A stretch of DNA of 12,517 nt, from NCBI GenBank assembly GCA_035290885.1, contig DATDTL010000039.1, positions 1 through 12,517 of the forward strand, read 5' to 3'. A model generated the notes under the pieces. It worked only from the letters and a program-made list of their open reading frames with translations, was not told the origin of the DNA and did no database searches. The stretch comes from JACQID01 sp035290885. GTDB taxonomy: Archaea > Aenigmatarchaeota > Aenigmatarchaeia > GW2011-AR5. Both the position numbers and the translations under genes were made by a program. Positions 7,973 to 12,517 of this stretch are shown here, one piece after another (the stretch's first letter is position 1; each line of letters opens with the position of its first letter).

Positions 7973-8434
7973 TTGCTATTAAAATCTCCAAGCCCTGCGC
8001 TTCTTGGCGATATGGATGCAGGAAGTTATATAGACCGGTCGGGCAAAATATTTCAAAAAGTCGGGTGGATGTATGTCTGTCTTACCGGGGAATTCCATCC
8101 CCTCATGCGCGTAATCTATAGCGGCGGGACGCTGGACTTTCGCATGCCTTATACGTTAGGAAATGACACGGTAAATATGCAGATATACGCCCCTCTGTAC
8201 CATATTGAGCCTATGCTTCCAAAACGCCCCCTCCAGTTGACGTTCCGATGGATGTCGCCAGACGAATACCGATGGCGCGGAGACGAGTTCCAGGTGTTTG
8301 CCCTCGACGCGGAATCGTTCTCGCAACCGTTTTACGTTCTAGAAAACGCGAAGCCTGTAGAGCAATCTAAATCGTTTCATGAAGAAAGAGCCCCGGACGG
8401 CGTTTCATATGTACAATTTAGACTGGCTTTGTAG
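7973..8434 (+). CDS. Unrecognised 153-residue protein, 3' end altered by a mobile element
   Basis: I do not firmly recognise this protein. It has no membrane helix, no signal peptide and no cysteine pairs, and looks beta-rich with many aromatics. The stretch KVGWMYVCLTGEFHPLMRVI (about 28-47) recalls the start of some archaeal nucleotidyltransferase-domain proteins (G-W-x-F-x-V-x-G-x-x-H-P-x-x-R), but no catalytic GS/DxD nucleotidyltransferase motif follows, so at most it would be the stand-alone N-terminal domain. It follows secD by 31 bases with a Shine-Dalgarno site before TTG 7973, so it probably belongs to the secFD transcript. Its last two codons and TAG stop come from the miniature element beginning at 8425. 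Without that insertion the frame would end in TTA-TAG at 8534-8539, changing the tail from RLL to RLAL. The frame is intact, so it is probably functional. Confidence 0.65.
   Translation: MLLKSPSPALLGDMDAGSYIDRSGKIFQKVGWMYVCLTGEFHPLMRVIYSGGTLDFRMPYTLGNDTVNMQIYAPLYHIEPMLPKRPLQLTFRWMSPDEYRWRGDEFQVFALDAESFSQPFYVLENAKPVEQSKSFHEERAPDGVSYVQFRLAL
8416..8424. repeat. Left target-site duplication of the miniature element
   Basis: ATTTAGACT directly precedes the left inverted end and matches GTTTAGACT after the right end in 8 of 9 positions. Confidence 0.7.
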
Positions 8435-8523
8435 GAATAATGGATTTCTAACGCAACAGATTGTGTTTTTCTAAATCTGTGGCGCAAGAGCTTGCTATGC
8501 AAGAGGATTTTTCCTACAAAGCC
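8425..8523. mobile_element. 99-bp miniature inverted-repeat transposable element (MITE)
   Basis: The element begins with GGCTTTGTAGGAA (8425-8437) and ends with its exact reverse complement TTCCTACAAAGCC (8511-8523). It is flanked by a 9-bp direct repeat with one mismatch. It has no coding capacity. Inside are a stem formed by CGC-A-ACAGATT and AATCTGT-G-GCG (8452-8484), a short CTTGC-TAT-GCAAG hairpin (8491-8503) and the direct repeat GCAAGAG (8484-8490, 8499-8505). The end sequence and 9-bp duplication resemble those of IS903 in the IS5 family (ends beginning GGCTTTGTTGAATAA), suggesting mobilisation by an IS5-type transposase encoded elsewhere. It sits between two convergent genes and supplies the stop codon of the upstream one. 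The structure is seen directly; the transposon family is inferred. Confidence 0.8.
8452..8484 (+). other. Internal stem-loop of the miniature element
   Basis: ACAGATT (8456-8462) pairs with AATCTGT (8474-8480), and CGC with GCG outside one A/G mismatch, around an 11-base T-rich loop. In RNA it would fold just after the stop codon of the upstream gene, and may serve as that transcript's 3' end. Confidence 0.45.
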
Positions 8524-8532
8524 GTTTAGACT
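8524..8532. repeat. Right target-site duplication of the miniature element
   Basis: GTTTAGACT follows the right inverted end and copies ATTTAGACT (8416-8424) except at the first base. Confidence 0.7.
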
Positions 8533-8541
8533 GTTATAGCT

Positions 8542-8880
8542 TTACTTCCCCTTCAGTTCCACGATCGCCCGCGCAAGGTCGTTGTTGAGTTCCTCAAGTT
8601 TCCGTGCCACAGTCTCGCGGTCCTTCCCTGTCTGTTCCATGACCATTTTTATGTCGTCTTCGGAGGCGCCCTTCGCTGATTCGGAAACCTGGCCGCTCAC
8701 CTGATAGACGTCGCGGCCCATCATGTTCGTTATCATTATTTCAGGGCTGGCGATCCGTATGTCCTTGTCCTTGCACCTGATTATGACTTCCTCGGCGTCT
8801 ATCTCCTTGACGTTCATGTTCAGCTTCTTCATCAGCTGCTGCATCTTCTTGGGGTCAACGTTGCCCATTCCAGGAAACAT
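8542..8880 (-). CDS. nac: Nascent polypeptide-associated complex protein (archaeal alpha-NAC)
   Basis: Archaeal NAC is a homodimer that binds ribosomes and emerging polypeptide chains. The 112-residue protein has the family's usual length and order. A Met-rich N-terminus MFPGMGNVDPKKMQQLMKKL is followed by the beta-barrel NAC domain (about 22-66, including VIIRCKDKDIRIASP). A C-terminal UBA domain (about 74-110) starts with EDDIKMVMEQTG and contains the typical V-A-R-K-L-E-E motif. ATG 8880 is chosen because the N-terminus matches the family and AAGGAGAG stands eight bases before it; the frame is open further upstream to 8913. It lies 29 bases after the zinc-ribbon gene on the same strand, probably as one transcript. 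Its stop faces the 3' end of the 153-residue gene. Confidence 0.93.
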   Translation of the reverse strand: MFPGMGNVDPKKMQQLMKKLNMNVKEIDAEEVIIRCKDKDIRIASPEIMITNMMGRDVYQVSGQVSESAKGASEDDIKMVMEQTGKDRETVARKLEELNNDLARAIVELKGK

Positions 8881-8888
8881 GATTATAT

Positions 8889-8896
8889 CTCTCCTT
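8889..8896 (-). promoter_or_regulatory. Shine-Dalgarno site of nac
   Basis: Minus-strand AAGGAGAG is eight bases from ATG 8880 and fixes that start over the upstream in-frame codons. The AT run just before it (ATTTTAATAT, 8901-8910) could act as an extra internal promoter. Confidence 0.65.
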
Positions 8897-8909
8897 AAAG
8901 ATATTAAAA

Positions 8910-9647
8910 TCACTGGGTGCCGTATCTGCCTTCAAACTCGCGCGTTGCCAAAGGCATCAGCAGCCCGTATTCGCCCATGAGCGAAACGGCTTTCTCCGTC
9001 AAAGTACACTCTGCAGTTAAAAGGTCTTTCCTTATCAGGCCCTGAAGTATTGATCTTTTATTAACGCTGCCGACGATGCCGTTATCTTCTATATATCGAA
9101 TGGCATACAGTTCCATTAGAAAATCTTCCGCCGTGTAGCCGGCACTTTTTATACGATTATATAGTTCCATGGCCGTCCGACCTTTGGCACTTATAGAATA
9201 TGCTGTTTTTCCGCCATTTTTTCTCTCTTCAATGAGACCGTCCAGCGCCATGGCGAAAATCATTCTTTCCGAATCCTGGCCGTGACCGTCGCTCATATTG
9301 TAGAAAAATGACCGCGGCACATCCTCATCTAACAAATACCCCAGTAATTTAATTGCCCTGCCGCTATATCCTCTAAATGTCGGGCGGGAATCGCCTGTAT
9401 CGGCCGGTTCCGGCGCCGGTTTCCTGCGGGACGGCATCATATGACGGGCGCCCGTCTTCTTTGGCGTTTTTTCGTCTTCGGCATCCTCCTCCGCGAGAGT
9501 ATCCGAGCCCTGATTCGCGTATTCCGGCTTTACATAAACATTGACGATAGTGCCGCACATTAAGCAGTCTTTGTAACTGCCCACATGGTCTTCTATCAAT
9601 GTCATATCTCCGCGGCATTTCGGGCACGCCTTGAAATATATCGCCAT
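8910..9647 (-). CDS. Zinc-ribbon protein with winged-helix-like C-terminal region, probable DNA-binding regulator
   Basis: The 245-residue protein starts with a four-cysteine zinc ribbon (C8-x2-C11 and C28-x2-C31). A charged, Pro-rich, probably disordered linker (about 45-95) follows. The segment from about 96 to 168 looks like a winged helix: helices around SGRAIKLLGYLLD and SERMIFAMALDGLIEER, then a wing and return strand GGKTAYSISAKGRTAMEL. A further helical region (about 175-235) containing SILQGLIRKDLL and CTLTEKAVSLM may be a second such domain. The ribbon resembles those of archaeal transcription factors, but no TFB core repeats follow, so this is not TFB or TFE. It is the first gene of a unit with nac and diverges from the TctA-like gene over a shared 50-base promoter region. 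ATG 9647 fits a leaderless start 24 bases from the TATA box. Target and ligand are unknown. Confidence 0.75.
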   Translation of the reverse strand: MAIYFKACPKCRGDMTLIEDHVGSYKDCLMCGTIVNVYVKPEYANQGSDTLAEEDAEDEKTPKKTGARHMMPSRRKPAPEPADTGDSRPTFRGYSGRAIKLLGYLLDEDVPRSFFYNMSDGHGQDSERMIFAMALDGLIEERKNGGKTAYSISAKGRTAMELYNRIKSAGYTAEDFLMELYAIRYIEDNGIVGSVNKRSILQGLIRKDLLTAECTLTEKAVSLMGEYGLLMPLATREFEGRYGTQ

Positions 9648-9665
9648 ATCCGATTTTTTTACCTC

Positions 9666-9675
9666 ATTTATTTAA
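9666..9675. promoter_or_regulatory. Single central TATA box serving divergent genes
   Basis: ATTTATTTAA lies almost exactly midway in the 50-base gap, about 24 bases from ATG 9647 and 27 from ATG 9698. It reads as a TATA-like element on both strands, and both genes would be leaderless. No second AT-rich box at proper spacing is seen. Confidence 0.55.
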
Positions 9676-9697
9676 GGCACACGATCCACCGTTTTTT

Positions 9698-10861
9698 ATG
9701 TTAGAGGTATTGCTCTTTCTTGCAATCGGCATCGCGCTCGGTATCCTTGCCGGCCTTGTACCGGGCATCCATCCCAACATGGTAATATTATTTGTGCCTC
9801 TTATTTCATCGCTCGTAACCGAGCCGCTCAATGCAATAGTGATGGTCGCTGGCATGGGTGTAAGCAACGGCATAGCTGACGCCATCCCGTCGATCTTTCT
9901 CGGCGCGCCGGACGGGGACGATGCGCTCGCGGCCCTGCCGGGCCACCGCATGCTTCTTGCGGGCCAAGGCTATGACGCCGTCAGGCTAACGGTTGCGGGA
10001 AGCCTTGCCTCGGCCGCGCTTTTGCTGCCTCTGATTCCGTTGCTTTGCTATTTCGTGCCGCCGCTTTTCCGCGCGACGCATCAATACACGCACCTGCTTG
10101 TGGGCGGCATAGCCGCATACATGATACTCTCCGGGAAGAACCGCGCGATGGCGGCTTTCGTTTTCTTTGCCGCCGGAATTGCCGGCGTTCTTTCATTGCA
10201 GCTTCCCGTCGACGGAACGATAATCCTTTTCCCCATGTTGTCGGGCTTTTTCGGCATCAGCGCTTTGCTTATGCAAGGCAGCGCATCCGCGCCGCAGCAA
10301 AAAGGCGAAGCTCCGGTGTCGTTGACAAGCATGCGGGGCGGCATAATATCCGGCATCGCAGGAGGCATAGCGTCGGGCTTCCTGCCGGGGGTCGGCACAA
10401 GCCAGATAGCCGCCTTGTTTTCTTCGTCAAAGGATGACCATAAATTTCTCACGATGATGGGCGCCATAACTACAATTAATATAGTCGTTTCAATCCTTGC
10501 ATTATGGCTGATTGACAGGGGCCGAAGCGGCATTGCTGTCGCGATAGGCGACCTTGCAAAAATCGGCATGCGCGAGTTTCTTGCAACGGCGTTCGCTTCG
10601 TTGATTGCCGCAGCCGTCGCCTCCGTCATTACCCTTCGCATCGCCAAAATATTTTTGCGCCTGCTGCAAAATCAGCAGAAACTCAGGATAGGAGTCATTG
10701 CCTTCATCCTTCTTGCGGTTGCGATGGGTTCAGGCGCATACGGAATTCTCGTTTTATTCACCTGCACCGCACTTGGAGTTTTCACGGCCAAGGTCGGCGT
10801 CCCCCGCGGCCTGCTGATGGGATCCCTGATGATTCCCGTGATTTTATTCTATGCGGCGTAA
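9698..10861 (+). CDS. TctA-like (PF01970, COG1784) polytopic membrane protein
   Basis: This 387-residue protein has about ten membrane helices and belongs to the TctA-like archaeal family. Two related motifs mark its internally duplicated halves: GLVPGIHPN (19-27) and GFLPGVGTSQ (227-236). Bacterial TctA is the large membrane subunit of tripartite tricarboxylate transporters and needs a small membrane protein (TctB) and an external binding protein (TctC). No such genes are nearby, and the archaeal members commonly stand alone. The protein is also shorter than bacterial TctA (about 500 residues). Transport of an organic anion is therefore only a family-level guess. ATG 9698 lacks a Shine-Dalgarno site but is well placed for a leaderless start from the TATA box at 9666-9675. 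Confidence 0.85.
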   Translation: MLEVLLFLAIGIALGILAGLVPGIHPNMVILFVPLISSLVTEPLNAIVMVAGMGVSNGIADAIPSIFLGAPDGDDALAALPGHRMLLAGQGYDAVRLTVAGSLASAALLLPLIPLLCYFVPPLFRATHQYTHLLVGGIAAYMILSGKNRAMAAFVFFAAGIAGVLSLQLPVDGTIILFPMLSGFFGISALLMQGSASAPQQKGEAPVSLTSMRGGIISGIAGGIASGFLPGVGTSQIAALFSSSKDDHKFLTMMGAITTINIVVSILALWLIDRGRSGIAVAIGDLAKIGMREFLATAFASLIAAAVASVITLRIAKIFLRLLQNQQKLRIGVIAFILLAVAMGSGAYGILVLFTCTALGVFTAKVGVPRGLLMGSLMIPVILFYAA

Positions 10862-10863
10862 AC

Positions 10864-10887
10864 GCCCGGAAACCGCCTGAAACGGGC
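10864..10887 (+). other. Weak GC hairpin after the TctA-like gene
   Basis: GCCCG (10864-10868) pairs with CGGGC (10883-10887) around a 14-base loop right after the stop codon. There is no T-run, so this may mark a processed 3' end or be chance. Confidence 0.2.
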
Positions 10888-10898
10888 ATTGACATAAG

Positions 10899-10908
10899 TT
10901 ATATAAAC
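10899..10908 (+). promoter_or_regulatory. Strong TATA box of the histone-fold gene
   Basis: TTATATAAAC within AAGTTATATAAACTT is a near-consensus archaeal TATA box. The predicted transcription start is near 10929, giving a leader of about 13 bases that holds a Shine-Dalgarno site, as expected of a highly expressed gene. Confidence 0.7.
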
Positions 10909-10928
10909 TTCCGGCGGAAATTAGAAAA

Positions 10929-10935
10929 AGGTGAT
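10929..10935 (+). promoter_or_regulatory. Shine-Dalgarno site of the histone-fold gene
   Basis: AGGTGAT, the core of the archaeal anti-Shine-Dalgarno complement, ends six bases before ATG 10942. It shows that this gene, unlike most first genes here, has a leader. Confidence 0.7.
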
Positions 10936-10941
10936 TTAGAA

Positions 10942-11118
10942 ATGGCAGAAATGCTCGTGGTAAGAAGCAAAGTTAAAGAATACGCCGCAAAGAAGAAGAT
11001 GCGAACCGGTTCCGACGCCATGGACGTCCTGAACAAGGAAGTCATGCGCCTGATAGACAAGGCCGTGGAAAGGGCGAAATACAGGAAAGAAGGCACCCTG
11101 AAGGCAAGGCACATCTGA
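10942..11118 (+). CDS. Short histone-fold protein lacking the third helix
   Basis: The 58-residue basic protein aligns by eye with archaeal histones. VRSKVKEYAAKKK (7-19) matches helix 1. RTGSDAMDVLNKEV onward (21-47) matches the long helix 2, with a D-A-x-x-x-L-N-K pattern. GTLKARHI (51-58) occupies the place of histone K-T-I-K-A-E-D-I before helix 3. The chain stops there, so helix 3, about ten residues in HMfB-type histones, is missing. Similar short NFYB/HAP3-like proteins are found in archaea. It may dimerise and bind DNA, but wrapping like canonical histones is not assured. A strong TATA box, good Shine-Dalgarno site and poly-T terminator make it a single, probably abundant, transcript. 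The alternative is a small histone-fold regulator rather than a chromatin protein. Confidence 0.8.
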   Translation: MAEMLVVRSKVKEYAAKKKMRTGSDAMDVLNKEVMRLIDKAVERAKYRKEGTLKARHI

Positions 11119-11127
11119 GTTCTTCAA

Positions 11128-11145
11128 TTTTTTCTTTTTTGTTTT
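11128..11145 (+). terminator. Poly-T terminator of the histone-fold gene
   Basis: Ten bases after the stop codon come T-runs of six, six and four separated by single bases, the typical intrinsic terminator of archaeal RNA polymerase. A 7-bp hairpin, TATGATT/AATCATA (11145-11165), follows rather than precedes the T-runs. Confidence 0.75.
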
Positions 11146-11212
11146 ATGATTGGCGAAAAATCATATGTCTCCGTAATCATGACAGAGAATCCGTTTGAAA
11201 GCGGTGATTTGT

Positions 11213-11413
11213 TCATCCGATATAGTGGTCATCCGGCGTTATGAGGTCTTCTTCCTTGACCGGCTTTTCTGCTGCAACCACAGGCTCAGCCATTTCTTTC
11301 GTTGTGTCATTTTCCGCCGGGCCGATGTAGCGGGACGTGACCTTCCGGCCTTTGCGAACGGATTCATAGTAATATTTTTTGCCGTTTATCGTCTTGACGT
11401 GCCTGTTGGCCAT
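11213..11413 (-). CDS. Small 66-residue protein of unknown function
   Basis: I do not recognise a named family. The N-terminal half MANRHVKTINGKKYYYESVR continues into KGRKVTSRYIGP and is basic and aromatic-rich, probably a small beta hairpin of the G-K-x-Y-Y-Y-x-S-V-R-x-G-x-K-V type that opens some archaeal nucleic-acid-associated proteins. The second half (33-66) is acidic and likely disordered. ATG 11413 is chosen because a TATA box lies about 26 bases upstream, giving a leaderless transcript; the frame also opens at TTG 11434, but that codon falls inside the promoter. The gene stands alone between the histone-fold gene (opposite strand) and the coiled-coil gene. Promoter, start context and charge pattern support a real gene. 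Confidence 0.65.
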   Translation of the reverse strand: MANRHVKTINGKKYYYESVRKGRKVTSRYIGPAENDTTKEMAEPVVAAEKPVKEEDLITPDDHYIG

Positions 11414-11432
11414 CGGAATACTTGCCCGCGGC

Positions 11433-11446
11433 AATTATATAAATAT
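11433..11446 (-). promoter_or_regulatory. TATA box of the 66-residue gene
   Basis: Minus-strand ATATTTATATAATT is centred 26 bases upstream of ATG 11413, ideal for a leaderless start. Confidence 0.6.
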
Positions 11447-11533
11447 TTCGGGTTTGCCCGGTATATCACGGGAATATGGAAAGAATAAGCGGCATATAAT
11501 CGATGCCCATATATTATGGTAAAAACTTGCCTT

Positions 11534-12517
11534 TCACGGCTTCCGCCGCGTTCGGGGCGCCTTTCTGCCTTCCGGGCCGGCGCGCTTCTTATATTCATTG
11601 CCGGCCGGCGCTTTTGCCGGCGGCTCTTCTGCGGCATCCGCTTCCGCGCCGCCCCTGCGTTTATTCTTTGAATTTTTGCCGGCGAGAAGCTCCAGCACTT
11701 CAAGGATTTCTTCTATCCTCTGGCTGTTCCTCTGTACGGTTTCTTCGAGGCCCTTGCCTCCCGGGGCGCCGCGGTTTTCCATGTAATTCTGAATGAGGGC
11801 CTGATTTTGCTTCAGTTCCTCTATCGCCCTGCTGTTGCCCTCGACTATGCCGAGGAACTGGTCGCTCTCAAAGGACGCCTTGTTTATCGTTTCCGTATAT
11901 TTGCCAAGCTTCTCCGACACCGCGTCCACCTTCGCGGACAACTGCTCCAGATCCTTTCTGGGTGCCAGAAATTTTATCTGGCCGTCGTGCGCGTCTGCAA
12001 GCTTCCTGATCTCGGATATGGAAGCCTGGCTCTCCTTCACGGCGTTGGATATCTTGGCGAATTCCTTGATGTTTTCCCTGAAGTCCATGAATATGCTTTC
12101 CACCTTGTCGGCATGCGCCTCGGTCACGGCCTTTATCTTCTGTATCGCTATCAGCTCGTCCTTGACCTCGTCGCTCAGCTTGAGGAGCCCCTCCACACCC
12201 CTGAACATGCCGATCCTTGACCGTATGTCCTTGAGGTCGATGATGATGCTGTCGTATATGGACTGGGAGCTTTCAAGCTTCGCCTTCAGCGCCTCATACT
12301 GCGCGTCCCTCCTCTGCATCTCCCCTATTATTTTTTCCGGGTCAAGCTCCTCCACAAGGTCCGCGGCTTTCGTGGCCTTGACCTCTATGCCTGCCATCTT
12401 GCTTTCGGCCTCGGTCAGCATGGTCCTTAGCTCCCCTATCCTTTCGCTCACGTCCGAGAAGCGCTGGCTCCAGCTGTCCTTCGTCTGGTTCAGTGCCTCC
12501 ACCTGCGCCTTGAGCCT
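11534..12517 (-). CDS. Long coiled-coil protein with basic tail, C-terminal part (runs off the window end)
   Basis: The frame is open to the last base of the window, so the N-terminus is missing; 327 residues are visible. Nearly all of the first 270 form heptad-rich helices with many Glu/Lys/Ala/Leu residues and few prolines, typical of an extended coiled coil. One less regular, probably conserved segment is IRSRIGMFRGVEGLLKLSDE (about 97-116). The last 45 residues are low-complexity, Arg/Lys/Pro/Ala-rich and end in GRKAPRTRRKP, a basic tail that could bind nucleic acid or membrane. I see no ATPase motif, membrane segment or SMC hinge in this part. Structural, cell-division or archaellum-accessory roles are all possible and unproven. 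Downstream, a short T-run on the minus strand (11521-11525) could end the transcript. Confidence 0.75.
   Translation of the reverse strand, partial: RLKAQVEALNQTKDSWSQRFSDVSERIGELRTMLTEAESKMAGIEVKATKAADLVEELDPEKIIGEMQRRDAQYEALKAKLESSQSIYDSIIIDLKDIRSRIGMFRGVEGLLKLSDEVKDELIAIQKIKAVTEAHADKVESIFMDFRENIKEFAKISNAVKESQASISEIRKLADAHDGQIKFLAPRKDLEQLSAKVDAVSEKLGKYTETINKASFESDQFLGIVEGNSRAIEELKQNQALIQNYMENRGAPGGKGLEETVQRNSQRIEEILEVLELLAGKNSKNKRRGGAEADAAEEPPAKAPAGNEYKKRAGPEGRKAPRTRRKP

Noticed and set aside
7551..7991. Minus-strand 146-codon frame opposite secD
   Set aside because: Its apparent hydrophobic runs mirror the secD membrane helices, and it has no promoter or ribosome site.
8910..9647. Transcription factor B (TFB) or TFE for the zinc-ribbon protein
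   Set aside because: The ribbon fits, but the TFB cyclin-like repeats and B-finger, and the TFE domain order with the ribbon after the winged helix, are absent.
10081..10647. Minus-strand 188-codon frame opposite the TctA-like gene
   Set aside because: It is an antisense shadow of a membrane-protein gene with Met/Pro/Ala-rich composition and no start signal.
11146..11246. Short plus-strand frame (about 32 codons) after the histone-fold terminator
   Set aside because: It has no Shine-Dalgarno site, begins right after the poly-T terminator, and overlaps the end of the opposite gene.
11457..11472. CCCG/CGGG hairpin upstream of the 66-residue gene as a regulatory element
   Set aside because: The stem is only four base pairs and lies upstream of the predicted promoter, so it is indistinguishable from chance.

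Overview
The window is archaeal. Three things point that way: archaeal-type SecF followed by SecD, an alpha-type nascent-chain protein (NAC) with its UBA tail, and a short histone-fold protein. The promoters agree, because AT-rich TATA boxes sit about 23-30 bases before start codons that often have no leader, while genes inside operons use Shine-Dalgarno sites. No lineage can be fixed from the sequence alone. The small histone-like protein and compact layout would suit a DPANN-type archaeon such as Micrarchaeota or Diapherotrites, but that is a guess. I see no tRNA, rRNA, CRISPR array or complete insertion sequence.

Bases 1-5458 form a glycosylation and envelope block. On the minus strand lie the N-terminal part of an AglB/STT3 oligosaccharyltransferase (cut by the window start) and, upstream of it, a membrane protein of the LPG-synthase/UPF0104 type. 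Divergent from these, on the plus strand, are a dolichyl-phosphate-mannose-synthase-like GT2 enzyme and an overlapping Gpi18/PIG-V-like GT-C mannosyltransferase. Converging on that pair is a geranylgeranyl-reductase-family flavoprotein that could saturate polyprenyl lipids. Together these could make the lipid carrier, charge it with mannose, extend the glycan and transfer it to protein.

Bases 5538-8541 hold the secF-secD export operon, followed by an unrecognised 153-residue gene. The end of that gene has been hit by a 99-bp miniature transposable element (8425-8523). The element has perfect 13-bp inverted ends and a near-perfect 9-bp target duplication, and it supplies the gene's current stop codon. 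Bases 8542-9647 (minus) hold a two-gene unit: a zinc-ribbon plus winged-helix-like protein, then NAC.

Bases 9698-12517 hold a TctA-like polytopic transporter (divergent from the zinc-ribbon gene over one central TATA box), the short histone-fold gene with a strong promoter and a poly-T terminator, a small 66-residue protein, and the C-terminal part of a long coiled-coil protein that runs off the window end. Protein targeting (NAC), translocation (SecDF) and glycosylation (AglB and partners) therefore sit side by side. Whether they are co-regulated is not shown.
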